DNA from: Galeruca laticollis | Taxonomy: Eukaryota > Arthropoda > Insecta > Coleoptera > Chrysomelidae | Assembly: GCA_963921935.1 (NCBI GenBank) | Contig: OY998175.1 | Span: 262,315,709-262,379,708, forward strand | Direction: 5' to 3' | Length of the DNA: 64,000 nt | In this document: piece after piece, positions 12,010-24,718 of the stretch | Layout: each line of letters opens with the position of its first letter | How positions within the stretch are numbered: position 1 is the first letter of the stretch | Notes under the pieces: generated by a model | What the model was told of the DNA's origin: nothing | What the model saw: only the letters and a program-made list of their open reading frames with translations | Database searches by the model: none | Position numbers and translations under genes: made by a program

Positions 12010-12921
12010 TCAATCAAGTTGTATCCCCCTATTATTATTATTATTTCCTTTACCATATGTTACTGTTCGTTTCAATGTATCAACATCTGGGTCTGTTATT
12101 TTCCAATAAATCTTTTTTTCATAAATTTTCATGACTTCCGCACTTCCTAGATTCTGTAAATTGCTATCTATCATCTCCTCATTTATTGGTCTTTGTATTT
12201 TAATAAATTGTATTTCTTCTATTTCCTCCACAACTTCTTTAAACTCCATCACACTTTGTATTTTTACTTCGTCAATTTCCATTTTATTACTTAACTTTTG
12301 TTCTATAGTATCATCATTTCTATATATATTTTCATTTTGTATCTTTACATACATTCGAATCTCTCCTTTGAAATCTTTTTCTTTCTCCTCTATTTTGTTA
12401 ATTCTGTTAATCTGTGAATTTTCTATTTCCGTTATTTCTTTAATCCCCTCTCCACTTATTTCTTGTTTGGTGGATTCTAATTTATCTTCCATGTATGTGT
12501 TTGATTCCTCCAATTCCTTCTCAACATGTCCCAATTCTTCATCCATCAATTTTATTATTAGGTCCTTGGTTTGTTTTATTTCTTCTTTGTTTTGGTCCAT
12601 CTTAATATTCATTTTTTGTTTTACTTCTTCCTTATTTTGGTCCATTTTTATATTTATATTATTCATATCTCCCCTAATATTATTCATTTCTCGATTTAAA
12701 TTTCCATTCATATTATCATTTTGTTTATTCATTTCTCCCTTTAAATGTCCTTCTATCCTGTTCATATTCTCATCTTGTTTATCCATTTTTCTATTCATGT
12801 TATTCATTTCTCCCTTAATATTATTCATATCTTCCCTAATTTCTTTATTCCAACTAATCAAGAATTGCATTATCCGATCATAATCCTCTTTTTTTTCGTT
12901 TCCCTGTATTTTTCTTTCCAT
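12010..12921 (-). CDS. Element A Gag-like coiled-coil protein
   Basis: A 303-codon ORF whose N-terminal 130 residues are dominated by Met/Asn/Asp/Lys/Glu heptads, e.g. EMNNIRGDMNNINIKMDQNK, predicted long coiled coil. The same MNNMRGDMNN style characterises the three Gag ORFs of the element B array at 45.8-55.5 kb. It is the first ORF after a lysine-type primer-binding site (13004-13022), which fixes it as gag of an LTR element. The start Met is 82 bases inside the PBS. The C-terminus ends in an Asn run and a stop at 12010 just before the continuing frame. The antisense ORF over the same DNA is a shadow. Confidence 0.65.
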   Translation of the reverse strand: MERKIQGNEKKEDYDRIMQFLISWNKEIREDMNNIKGEMNNMNRKMDKQDENMNRIEGHLKGEMNKQNDNMNGNLNREMNNIRGDMNNINIKMDQNKEEVKQKMNIKMDQNKEEIKQTKDLIIKLMDEELGHVEKELEESNTYMEDKLESTKQEISGEGIKEITEIENSQINRINKIEEKEKDFKGEIRMYVKIQNENIYRNDDTIEQKLSNKMEIDEVKIQSVMEFKEVVEEIEEIQFIKIQRPINEEMIDSNLQNLGSAEVMKIYEKKIYWKITDPDVDTLKRTVTYGKGNNNNNRGIQLD

Positions 12922-13003
12922 CTTATTTATTTAAATTTTTTTAATACAGTCAAAAATTTCTCTTTCTATCCTTTTTTATTATTATTCACAAAATTTCTTA
13001 TTT

Positions 13004-13022
13004 GCCCCACGTTGCGGTGACA
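13004..13022 (-). promoter_or_regulatory. Primer-binding site, tRNA-Lys type
   Basis: On the minus strand this reads TGTCACCGCAACGTGGGGC, close to the lysine-tRNA PBS (TGGCGCCCAACGTGGGGC) used by several retroviruses and by gypsy elements such as Osvaldo. It lies directly between the LTR end and the gag start, as expected. Element B has a very similar site (TGTCACCCAAAACGTGGGGC). Confidence 0.7.
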
Positions 13023-13200
13023 TATTATTGTGATTTGTTAGGTGTGTATAATTTTAATGTTTTAATGTTTTCTTATTAATAGACTTTCTCTATTTGCCCA
13101 CGTTGGGCGCCATATTATTGTGATTTGTTAGGTGTGTATAATTTTAATGTTTTAATGTTTTTTTATTAATAGACTTTCTGTATTTGCCCTACCTTGGGCC
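13021..13200 (-). repeat. 90-bp tandem duplication of LTR end plus PBS
   Basis: Two direct units, 13021-13110 and 13111-13200, each start CATATTATTG and end in a PBS-like sequence (CCCACGTTGGGCGC, then CCTACCTTGGGCC). With the gag-proximal site this gives three PBS-like motifs at 90-base spacing. The middle one, TGGCGCCCAACGTGGG on the minus strand, is the closest to canonical. The duplication joins LTR 3' end and PBS, so it arose at the LTR/leader boundary. Confidence 0.8.
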
Positions 13201-13363
13201 GACAAATTATTGTGATAAGTTTGGTGAGAGAAATTTTAATGTTTAAATACTATGAATTATTAATTTTAGTTTGCCCGGTATATTATAAAAATTTTAAAAT
13301 AGTTTGTAAAGTAATTATACCTTTGCATGGAAGACTCTCCAATCTCAAAGTAGGGTTCAAGTA
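13201..13363 (-). repeat. Element A 5' LTR fragment
   Basis: Matches 8067-8231 over about 160 bases in the same orientation, with several substitutions (for example GCATGG for GCAAGA and CTCTCC for CTCTAC). Beyond 13363 the similarity stops abruptly, so the 5' part of this LTR is missing or replaced. Confidence 0.6.
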
Positions 13364-15490
13364 TCCTCTATCTAAATTTTGAAGAAAACATTAAAATAAG
13401 GAAAAATATGTATATTTGTATGTAATACTTGTGATAAACACTGTATAATCAATAATTTAAAAGATTCAATATACAAATAAAATTTGACATTTCAATTTCG
13501 GATGACATTAATGCAGAATATACTTATTGATAGATAGATTTTATAACGATTTGAAAACAAAAATACAGATGTCTCTGCTAGCAAAATTGCAATTATAATA
13601 AAATAATGAAAATCTCTCTTTGTTATAGGAAAACATAAATTTGTATTTTTTTAAAAAAAGAATTTTGGTAACCAAAGGAGAAGAGATTTATTTATGTAGA
13701 AAGTTTAGGCAGTTGAATTTGATATCCCCACGAGACAAAATCGAAATGAGAGTTGTCTCAAATTTATTTAAGAATATAATAGTAATTTATATGAATATTA
13801 TCAGATCATAAAATCTTGCATTGTAAAGCCAGTGCGTGTATAATACACAAGAATTACATCGTTAAAGTGCAAGTGATTTTCCGGTTTATAAATTATAAAT
13901 TTAGAAAGTGTTGCTGAATTCTAAATACGTTTTAGAATACGAACGAATTAACCAGTACCTAGTTGGTGAGTCCTGTCCAGTTTATTTACATTATTTCTCG
14001 AGAATTAATGGGCCTTTATTAAATATATTTCAAAAATAGATGCATCTCATGATAATAGATTCGATTTAAATCACAGTAACGTTACTCATATAAAATTCAA
14101 CGTCATGTGAAGAAAATTTTGGAATAGACAATTTGCACGGAAATTTGCGTATTTGATATTGATATACATCAAGTATAAAATCAGACATTTCGAACTTTTG
14201 ATAAAAATATTTAGCTAGTAGATTTCTAATATAGGTTGTTTTAGAATTAAGGTTGATGGAAAATTCTATCTTTGTTTTCCGTTTATGATATTTTTGAAAA
14301 GTTATAATTTTTAATTTGTTATCTGATCATATATTATATAAATTTGATTCCAACCCACTTTGGTACTCATTTAATATCTATTCTCATTGTGTTTGATAAT
14401 TTTCATGCTTTAGAAAATTTGATATAATAAGTGACATTTAGTTAATTTCCTTTGACAGTAAAAATCATATATGTCACAAGATAATTTAACTGTAATAACA
14501 TGATTTCTAGCTATTGAGAGAGAACATTGTGAACGTCACCTTATATAAATTATGACAATCTATTTCTCACATAGTAAGAGTCAGAACATTATGAATTGTT
14601 TTAAAATATACTAATTAGATATTGAAAGAAACTCTTTGATAACATAAGAAAACTATTTTAGCATATGTCAAGGAATAAAGTCAAAATAATAATAACATTG
14701 AGGTTATAAATGTATGACGTTTGTGAAATGAATTGTTATTCTGAATAGATCAAATGAAAATAAAAAGAGTTGTCAGTTTTGAGTATTTTGGAAACTATAT
14801 TAAAGGAAGTAGTATATCAAACTTTATTATATAAAAATATTAAACGGAATGTCCTAGAAGGACAAATAGACAATTTGAAACTTGAAATGAGATATAACAA
14901 CAAAAATTTTTATAACCGATTTCATTGGTGAATTAGAATTGAAATGTTTTGATCAGCGGCAAGCGGATTGAAAATTAAAAAAAATGAATGGGGAAGTTTG
15001 TTGATAATGTACACTATTAACTAGATAGAATTCTTTTTTGTAACAATGAATGTGGCAAAAAGTGAAATCTTTGGAAGATAATTTAAAACAACTAGAAAAG
15101 CAGCACCATTTAAATGGTAAATATGGACGAAATACATTATTCCTTATTATAACTCAATAAGATTTACAAATCAAACTGATGAGTAGAAATATAACAAGAA
15201 ATTGGTAAAAATTGCAGCATACTAACCTTAAATATTTATCTGTATAAGCAAGTAAAGTTTTGTATCGTGGAAATTTTATCTCCACGATACATTTCAGAAA
15301 GAACTGGACTATGGAATCCCATCTAAAATGTATTGATGTATGTGAAATATAACATCAATTTTGGTTATTACCCAAAAACGACAGACTGTACAGTGTCCCA
15401 AGAAGTAATCTAAAAAAGAATCAACGAGGTGAACTGAAGAAAAAGTGAACAGTTATTTGAAACTATTTCATTTAAAAAAAAAAGTTAAAT
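13364..15490. other. Unrecognised A+T-rich sequence
   Basis: No ORF with recognisable motif, no tandem repeat and no match to other parts of the window that I could see. One short imperfect inverted repeat, TATCGTGGAAATTTTATCTCCACGATA at about 15261-15288, is noted. Confidence 0.4.
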
Positions 15491-15529
15491 AAACTCACTT
15501 GTGTTATGTACATAGTTGAACATTGCCCA

Positions 15530-16153
15530 TTGCCATATCCGCCATCTTATGTTTTAGAGTGACTTTTTTAACATCACCTGATTTTCAATGTGTATAATAT
15601 GTTGCATAGTTGTACTTATATCGAATGGTATTCCATTTGAGTGAATGTGTTTTTGAATGAACGATCATCTTAGATAAGTTGTTCCTTTCTGAAGGTTTTG
15701 TAATTGAATAATGTATTTGTTTTCTTCAATTTCGTATTAAATAACGTTTTTCATTTGAAAGACTTGAATTTATTGTTGGAAAATTTCATTTCTCGACGAT
15801 TATTTCATTTACTATTTGACAGTTGGCATTATTGATCAGACGGTTCTCAATTAGAGAGGGGTTTTGGAACTGAATATACAGGACCGTTGTATAGGATTTT
15901 ATGAAAAAATAAAAGCAAGTATTTTTTCATTTTATTGAAATTTTTTCTATATAAATACAAAAGACTTTATTTCTGGCGCTTATAATATAAATTAAAATAA
16001 TTTCATCTTATTATATGAACCCAAAATCCTGAGATTATTGAGTTTTCATGTGAATAACAATATTTTAAGAAGTTTTAATATATCGGGAAAACGAAAACTT
16101 ATAATTAATATTAACTAAACAATAATAATTAGGTTTCTCATACATAAGATTCC

Positions 16154-16163
<10 letters not shown>
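15530..16163 (+). repeat. Diverged solo LTR of the element A family
   Basis: Aligns along its length with the reverse complement of 8067-8690. Shared anchors include CGCCATCTTAT, TTTTTGAATGAA, ATTAAATAACGTTTTTC, AATAAAAGCAAGTAT, TATATCGGGAAAACGAAA and the end CACAATAAT. No gag-pol adjoins it, so it is best read as a solo LTR in plus orientation. Indels and substitutions show it is older than, or from a different subfamily to, the 8-kb copy. It ends exactly at an (AT)n array. Confidence 0.55.

Positions 16164-16194
<31 letters not shown>
16160..16194. repeat. (AT)n microsatellite
   Basis: AT dinucleotides between the solo LTR end and the GGCTCC-rich sequence. Confidence 0.95.
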
Positions 16195-16195
<1 letters not shown>

Positions 16196-16199
16196 TGTT

Positions 16200-16410
16200 G
16201 CAGGCTAATGTGGACTCCGTTATACCTGTAGTCCAATTTGGGCTCCTAGCGTATATTTCATGTATACCACTATATAAGTTGACGTCTTAGTGGGATCCGT
16301 TATATGTAGCGGTTACAGTAGGCTCCGTTGGTGTATATTTCCATACTTCAAAAGCAAGGTAGGCTCCGTATATGATGCATTTCAGGTAATATGGACTCCT
16401 TGCGGCGTTG
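16200..16410 (+). repeat. Degenerate GGNTCC subterminal repeat cluster (left)
   Basis: Six copies of a motif near TAGGCTCCGTTATAT occur at about 16212, 16240, 16292, 16321, 16363 and 16392, spaced roughly 28-50 bases. Such clusters are typical of transposase-binding subterminal repeats. A related cluster in opposite orientation lies at 24370-24720. Both clusters abut (AT)n arrays. Shared longer words include TGTAGCGGT followed within 10-12 bases by a GCTCC motif. Confidence 0.5.
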
Positions 16411-16619
16411 CCACATATACTATCGGCCAGTTAATACATACAATCAAAAGAATAATTGCCAGTTCGGTATTGACATTGTATAAAACGATTGCACTCGGCG
16501 TTCTTCGTAAGAAATTTTTATCTGAGACTGAAATTGTTAATTTGAAACAACAACTACGAGAAATAAAAATTATAAATTACAAACAATTGACTTATATTAA
16601 ATAAACTGAGATTGTTTAT

Positions 16620-18040
16620 AACATGAAAGAACGAATACGTAATAATACCTATAAATTAGCATATTTGCATATCATATGAAAACCTGTTGACAAAAATAAG
16701 CTCAATAGTCGAGCTTATATTATATATTTTTATGGAAACATACATTTACATTTTTGACTGATGCATTTACAACAATATGCTACCTTCTCCCTCCCATTTT
16801 ATGCACACCTAATTTATTTTGTATTAATAGTGGATCCGAATAAGGACCCTACAATTTTTATGGAAAGTGGCGACTGGTATCTTTCTTTGAAAACTTGATA
16901 TGCATTTGTACTCGATCCAGTTACTTAAATTGCTGATAGGCTCAGCTCAATTCTGGTTGATATCTGTAAGTTTTTGTTACTAGTTTTGGTACTCAATGAA
17001 AGTGTGGAATTCTTAAGATTTTCCTATGATCAGTTTTTGAAATATACATTTTTAAAGTCATGAACAATTAAGATTCTGTTATGATAATTCCCAGTGTAAT
17101 ACAATATAGAAAATATATTTTAGATGCAGTTTTTGTAGATCGTACAATAATATGAAAATATGCTTATTCATACAGAGTGCTCTTAAATATATCGACTAGG
17201 TAAGTAATTAATGAGTATTTTTGAATTAACATGCTCAACACATAACAGAGGATTTTTTCTGAAGTGATATTCAGTGGTTCAAATCCATTATTTAATCAAT
17301 TAAACGCTTTTTCAAATTGTTTTCGTTGTACGAGTGATCAACAGTGAAATAAATAAGTTCTCAATAGCTCCTGTGTCAAAAACTAAAACATTTAAGAATT
17401 GGTGGCTAAAATCGTAAATGAAAAAACCCGGCAAAATTGCTTTACACATAGGTAGGCTATTGAATATCACTTATATAGTATAAAAAAATAAAAAGCTACC
17501 ATACGTGTTTAGTATGTTATTTTAAAAATATCCCTCAAATATATGCCTCTTTTTATTTATATATACAGTTGTATAATATAAAAGAAATTAAGTATATTAT
17601 CTATTTTGTATTACATGGTAATTTTTGACGCAAACAAAATCCTGATTGGCACTAACTTTAAAAACGTATATCTCTAACAAGTACCAAAACTAACAGTAAT
17701 AACACGAAAATGCAGAAATATACCGACGACATTTCTAAATAGAGAATCATTTATAATAAAATTGCAATTTCGGAATATTTACCGTCCTTTATTTTTTGTC
17801 TCACACTGTATGAAATAGTATTGCAGAAAATAGCAAAAAATAAGAATTCCTAAGAATTTCATTTCAAATATTTTTTCACTAACCCTATAACTATCTATAT
17901 TCTTGGGTCGAAAATCAGTCTAAAACTAATGCCGAATGAGTAAGGAGTAACAGCCCTGCAAAATATTAATAATAAAAAGTCTTACCAAAACGAAATAGTA
18001 CTTTCGATAAACCGCTACATTCCAACTTTAACGGCTTGTA
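16620..18040. other. No recognisable gene
   Basis: A+T-rich sequence with no recognisable coding motif. It would be the interior left part of the hypothesised 16.2-24.7 kb element. Confidence 0.35.
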
Positions 18041-18044
18041 TCGT

Positions 18045-18905
18045 ACAAATTGTTAGGTCTATTTTAGCAATGAGAGAATTACATCACCTGTCAGTGTGTT
18101 TAGTACTCCGCTCAGTCTTAGAGGATCATTTAGGCATAACCGTTTCACCTTCGCTTTGTGATCTTAAAGGTTTTTTGGGATCAGGATTCGAGGAACATTA
18201 TTTTACGTGCCGCCTTAAAGACTTATTGGCATAATATCCTTTGCAAAATTCACAAGAAATACTACGGCTCACATTGCTTTTCTTGTTCTCGCTAATCGGA
18301 ATTATATCATTACAAAATTTCAATGACGTCGAATTTGATCCAAAGCGTGTTTTCGTTCGTAGTTTTAAGCCCTTGTGTAAAGATAAAAAACTTTGAACAT
18401 CAAATTCATCGGAATGATGACTCATCAAATGCCTTCCAAAATTCTGAACATCTTGTATACAATATGGGGAATCATGTGGTCGTCGCTTTTTCTTAGATAT
18501 TCTTGGCAATTCTTGAACATCAGAACCAAGAGGTTTGGATTTTTCTGTTGATTTATCCAGTGCTGTATGTTTTACTTGTTTAAGTGATGAATTATATTCG
18601 GATATTGAAGAGCATACTGTATCAAGTTCAAATGAAAACGACATCTGTTCTAGATGTGAATCATTATTTTTTTAAAACGTAGAATCTCCCAGTGTTGAAT
18701 CACGTGTTACGATTTCATTTTTGGAATTGTAGTGGAAATCCAAGGAAGAGTTTTGTAAAACGGCATAGCTTGTCAACGGCACTTTATTTTGTGGGATCGT
18801 GATACGCTCTAATGAGTCAAAGAGATTGTTTTCTCTGTTTGAATTATTGGAAAAAAACTTTCCTCGGATGGTAAATATTCAGAACCAGATGTTTCCGTGA
18901 TACTG
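18045..18905 (-). pseudogene. Zinc-finger-like protein relic of an arthropod repetitive family
   Basis: The best-preserved frame is 148 codons (18644-18198). It contains YCIQDVQNFGRHLMSHHSDE followed later by CEFCKGYYANKSLRRHVK, two C2/H-type finger-like modules; I recall this arrangement from a multicopy arthropod protein family. Reading continues in the same frame downstream through CSSNPDPKKPLRSQSEGE with at least four in-frame stops to about 18045. Upstream, ERITIPQNKVPLTSYAVLQN is in frame past one stop, and SGSEYLPSEE appears in another frame near 18870. The gene is therefore broken by several stops and a frameshift. Family recall is from memory and should be searched. Confidence 0.5.
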
Positions 18906-20570
18906 AGACATTATCCAGTGCTAACAAACAATGTCTTTTATGAAATTAGACAATTTAAATCATTTATGAAAATAATACAGTATCAAACTTCTGTCAAAAC
19001 TACCAATTTTATGTTTTATGTCAAATGAGTTTCCATTTTTAAATTTTATGAATTAAGGATTGCTTCAATATTCACACTTCTTGTCAGTACACGAGATTAA
19101 TTACTTATAATTAATCTGCACAACTTTAGGCGGTGTGCAATTTTAAATGATGCCTGCTGTATTCTGTAAACAGATAACCCTTGACTCTACATTTCAAATT
19201 TAAAAAAGTATATTTAAAGTACCCGCTAGAGGATGTAGTCGCATACGGAATAAAAAGTATTCAAAAATCAAAACCCGACTAATGAAAAAAGTATGGAACA
19301 AGAAAATATTTTCATCTATAATAGTTATGAACAAACTGTTCAATATTCATCTGCTATTAAGTAAACAGCTTACCCCTAATATATTATGATTTATTTGATA
19401 CATACTCATAGTTATGTTGCAGTCGACTTCGTTATTCCAAATGAAACACCCAGTATATTTTTAACTTTCTAAATTGCTGATATAATTATCAACAACTTAT
19501 TATGACAAACTAATATACTTTAGTCTCATGGCGAGATGATAATTATTTAATTACGGACATTCCTGTTTGACTGTTATTTATAAACTATAAATTTGATGAT
19601 AAATTATAATTACTGAATTTCCACCACCTACATCGGTCACTGTAAGGTAACTCAATAATATCCCAGAAAAACGTGTTCCATTCTTTATACACGGTGAAGA
19701 ATAATTAACGTAAATTTTCGATAATGAATAATAGTAATAACTGTGTGTTTTTAAATGGCAAACATATTTTTTGTCGCCTTAATTCTATATTAGATTTCAA
19801 CCATATATTCTTAACATTTCCCTATGCCTGAATGTAATGGTTTTCGAGATTTTTTTGTCTTTATTATTTATTAAAAAATAATTATTATTTGTATATTAAT
19901 AGTCATTTTTCAACGCCCTATCTTCGAAGTACCTTTTATTGTACCGCTTTGTTGCGCTTAAGACGGATGTTTATGGTTATTCTGTACAATGATATTTCAC
20001 AGTTCAATTTTCTTCAGACCAGAAAAAATTAATATCTCGCAAGCTTATTAATTGTTTTCACTAAAATAATTTCATTTGAGATATGAAATAGTGTACATAC
20101 TCGTATACTTAATTTCCTCCACATTAAATTATTTTGACGACAAAGAAAAACAACACAGTAAAAGAAGATTCAAGCATGTGTTTGAATAATTGTAGACTTT
20201 TTTAGTATCTACAATTATTCCACTGGATAGTTTTTCGTACGACTTTACCTTTCAATGTAAATAGCAGGAATACCATTTTTCATTCCTTTCCAACCGCATA
20301 CATCAACCCTTGAACCACCATATTTTTCAGGGTTATCATAAACCTTTTTATCATTCTCACTTATAAAAGTTCAGGTGTAACAGTTTTTCATTATTTTTAC
20401 TAAATTAGTTATTCCGATCGTTCTAGGTAATTGAAGCTACATAAACTAAATACAAGCAAACACAGAGCTTCTCACATCTACGTAAAAACTTTCTAATTTA
20501 ACATAATTTAGTAGAATTTTGACGTTATTGTGAAAAATGGTGTTTTTCACTTGTACAACAGTCATATTTA
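18906..20570. other. No recognisable gene
   Basis: A+T-rich sequence without visible domains or clear repeats. Confidence 0.35.
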
Positions 20571-20572
20571 TA

Positions 20573-21355
20573 CAGAGTGGTCCATTAACAATTGTCCATA
20601 TAGTAACTGGAGAAACCTTAGCACAAAATATGAAGATTCGAGAACACTTCAGTAAAATATTCCTTCTTACTGAGATCTAGGGTGTTATATCATAATTATT
20701 TGAAATGATTGTAGTCCATTGTTTTTACACCTTCCACTTTTTATATATTAGGATACTTCAATTAGTGGTAAAATATAATTTTCCTCTATCACTAGAGGCA
20801 TGCGGTAGGGATAAATACTTCTTTTCCCCCTACAATCTACGCCACTACCGTAAAAATGATTTCACCATGTTTTCTCGATACTCCGTTACTTCCCACGTAA
20901 ATATTAACCTCCTGTCTCTATGCGATACAGTACGAAGTTTTCAAGTTATTCGAGATTAAATGGAATGTTTATAATACCTAATTTTATTTTATCTCTTTTT
21001 TCGCACTAGTCAACACTATTTTGCTAATTTGGTTATGAAATTTATAAGTTTCAGTTGATTCCATCTCAAATGATCTGTTCATATTGATGTTCATCAAATT
21101 TTCACTCTAAGAAGATATACATTAAAAACTATTATTTTTATTCTATCCCACTGGACGCCTATGGTTATAGCGGGAATATGTTACCACTAAATGCATATTT
21201 GAATGGTTTGCCAAGTACGCACAAAAATATTGGAAGGTGTCAAAACAACGGGATTAAATCGTTTTATAATATTTATAATAAAACTTTCTGGGTATCGGTA
21301 AGGAGGTATAGGTACCTCCAGTTACCATATGAACAATTCTAAATGGAACACCCCA
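20573..21355. mobile_element. 783-bp MITE with ~50-bp terminal inverted repeats and TA duplication
   Basis: The left end CAGAGTGGTCCATTAACAAT and the reverse complement of the right end TGGGGTGTTCCATTTAGAAT continue into CATATRGTAACTGGAG on both sides, giving about 48 bases of imperfect inverted repeat. Each end is flanked by TA (20571-20572 and 21356-21357), the target duplication of Tc1/mariner-type elements. The interior has only an incidental 84-codon ORF (20705-20959) without recognisable motif, so it is non-autonomous. Confidence 0.7.
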
Positions 21356-21357
21356 TA

Positions 21358-24300
21358 AAAAGCATATACAGATGCAACATAATTTGATAAAAGTATCTCG
21401 TGCTCGTAAGAAAAATTGAAATTCTGTTTCACTTTATCACTATTGAAATTAAAGACCTTGTTAAGCCTTTTGAAATGAAATGATGAAATTGTTGGATATC
21501 TCCGTAAAGAGATTTGAAACTATCCGATTTGTTAATCATTTGGTAAAAAATTCAACCAATTTTGTTAAATTCTATTGAAATAAACGGATTTTAATCATTC
21601 ATTTATTTTGTCCTTCCGTACACCAATTATTTGAGGATTTTTTATTCAAAATAATTTAGAATTGATTGATGATAACAAAAGAGTGTTGATATTCCATAAT
21701 ACATAATACTTTAATTTAGATCCAATTTTCAGTAATTTCTCTATCAACGATTATCGGTTCTTCAGATACAGCCAGCCGTCCTACTCGATATGGAAAAGTT
21801 TTAAGAAGTAAAATATTTTGTTTTCCATTGGATATTTTATCAATGTATTTAATTCTGACCAGCTTTGTAATAGCAGATTTTATATGGTAATTCAATCTTC
21901 CACAAAAATAATACTTTTTCAAAAACATTGTGGATGTGTTATATGATGGCTTTTGTTTAGCTTGAAAACAATGTAAAAATGTTTCAGAAAAATTGACTCA
22001 TTTTCTAAAAGTAATAATATAAACATTATTTGTCATCACACACTTTGTAAAAATACTTACAATCTGGAACCCGATTTAAAGCCAAATTTAATATTCTCTT
22101 AAATGGGAATGTCATCGTGGATATTCTCACACAATACAGATAACAATTATACAATAATTGTTTCTAACCACGTGCCTTGTACAGTACATGTTTGTACTCC
22201 ACTGGAGCCCGAAATAACTGCTATATATACTGAAAAGATATCGTGCTGTTTTATGCAAAGAGACGTCCATTTTTTAGGACTGTGGTATGTTATATTTACC
22301 CTAGTTTGCTAGATATGGAGTAGTAAAGTTAAAAAAAGTACACAGTTTTGGAGTTTTTCAAACTTACGAGCTGAACTAAATTTATGTTGCGCACACACTA
22401 CTACATGTGTAGATATGTATAATTGCAAAAATTTATTTAACTTCACAATAATATATAATAATAGAATTCCACTTTGTTTTGTTTTAAATATTGAATTTGT
22501 TTGAATTAAAAAAAACGAATCTTTTGCAGCAAGATAAGTTACACATCAGCATAATATTTAATTTGACGATCTACGTCAATGAAGTACAAGATAATGAGTC
22601 TACATATTTGTGCTGCTTCCCTTATGTTCGGCAGGGTAACACTCATTTCACCGTCTGATTCATTTTTCATATTAAACTTTTTGGTAATTTTAATTCAGTA
22701 TAATAATTAAAATACTTGCTATCAGCTGTATTGTAGTCGCTGGAACTCGCCCTGCGACGGCCTGTCTGGGATTTGTTGATTATCAATACTTATTATTGAC
22801 TAGTGAATAATGAACGTCATCATTCTTAGGAAGCTCCACATGTAAAATGTAAACTTTATCAATTATCAAACAGCCGTGGACAAATTTTGTTGTGACATGA
22901 CAATTTAATTACTGCCAAAATTGTCAGAATCATTTGAAGTTATATTCAACGTTTCCAAATGAAAGTTACTATTTCTGTAGTCGCTAAAAGTTGCTATTAA
23001 TTATTACCGATTGGTTTGTTTTAAAATTTATGGAATTTCATTGGTCAATGGAATGTTATATTAATAGTCAATTTATCAAAGCCCTCGAGCGGAAGCTCTC
23101 GATTTTTAATTAGATTAGTAATCTCAAAATTATGTCGAATCAACAAAAACAGAAGAGTGTTTATCAAGATCATGCTATAATTTGGATACTAAGCTTCAGA
23201 AATGAATAATTTGTTCTTAGTATTTTCCATTTTAAGAATCAGTGTAGCGAAGCATGATAAGTTTTTAGCTCTAAAAATATACTGGGGTTGAGCAAGTATA
23301 ATGTTTGTTATGGTATTTATAAACAACTTGAATTTTTGTTGTGTTTGGACACTTAAGATTCCCATAATTTCATGACGCCAACTTAAAATGCAAGTATGAA
23401 AATAATATGCAGAAAACGAAAATCGCGTAAAAGAATTTTGATTTACATCGTATGTGTACAAGAAATAAAAGCTAGAATTGGAAAAAAACTCTAGCTCAGT
23501 TGGGATGCAAATTAGATATATTTAGTAAATAATTTTTGGTATCGTGTATGTATGAATGTTTACTGGGGTGATATTCACTGAGACCTAAGAGATCTATTGT
23601 GCCTCCTTTTTTCTACTTAGTTCCTAAGGAAAGTCTGAGCAACTAGAGTATTTCCTTCAGTCCTATTTCCTAGAAAATTTTTAGGATATCCGAAGGCTTC
23701 AGCTTAGGTAATTGTCCCTCTTCATTGGTATAGTCTAACAGTCTCTATATGTAATTACTATTTGGTTATATTCATTCAGTCTATCTTGCCATAAAATTGA
23801 AGCCGGTAGATATAATCTATAAGCATAATGAAAAAAAACGAAAATATATATGCCAAATTGAACTCAAACCTAAATAGGAACAAAAAGGCAATGAAATGAA
23901 CATCGTGATTAATCAGCCATTTTATAATTCAAGAAGAACTTATCTATTAAATTAGTAAAATTATAATCCGAAAAAGTAGATTATTAATTTCACACTTTCT
24001 ATTTACAATATAATAAAAATTGTTATCACCTCGAGTCAATAAGATATACAATGTAATTGAAACGTTTTGAATATTTTTATTAAAATTACTTTCAAGATTC
24101 AAAATGACAGAGTTATGTTATCTAAATGAATTAAAATAATTATAATTTGCATTCCTATCTTAAACAAAAAACAGCCAACTCCAAAGCTCCCGTTACCGAA
24201 TCGTTGAAGATGTCAAATTACTTGTGAGCCCTTGCATGGTATACGTATCTCATTCCTAAATATATATTTAAAAATAGACTCATAGCTTTGATTTTCTTGA

Positions 24301-24360
24301 ATAATACTTTAACTGTAACAAGAAATAACCGATGATGTAAGTCTTTACCAATTTAGTATA
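21358..24360. other. No recognisable gene
   Basis: Three kilobases of A+T-rich DNA with scattered short ORFs lacking motifs. Nothing supportable was seen. Confidence 0.35.
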
Positions 24361-24369
24361 ATAATACTA

Positions 24370-24718
24370 GAAGGAGCTCACTCTGACCGCTACAGTGATG
24401 TGGTACTCAACTGCAGTGGTGCCAAAGTTATCGGACGCTTGTTTGACCTAGAAATATAACATAAAATGTATATCAAGTTTTCAACATATCGCCATCTAGA
24501 AATATACACGCGCACTACAAAAATATACAAATTCACGAAAACGGCCAAAATTAGCTCCTTCTAAAAACTATGCCAAATCAATCTAGACATAAATATAAGG
24601 TAGTTGATGCTTTTTTTAGGACTTGGTAAACTGGGCTCCGTATATCGGAGCCCATTTTACCGCGGAGCTCACTTATACCTCAGATTTAACATGGGAGGAG
24701 CCCACCTTGTATGTTAAC

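Noticed and set aside
17170..17820. CATACAGAGTG and CACACTGTATG as a MITE inverted repeat
   Set aside because: Similarity stops after about ten bases; no extended TIR or target duplication.
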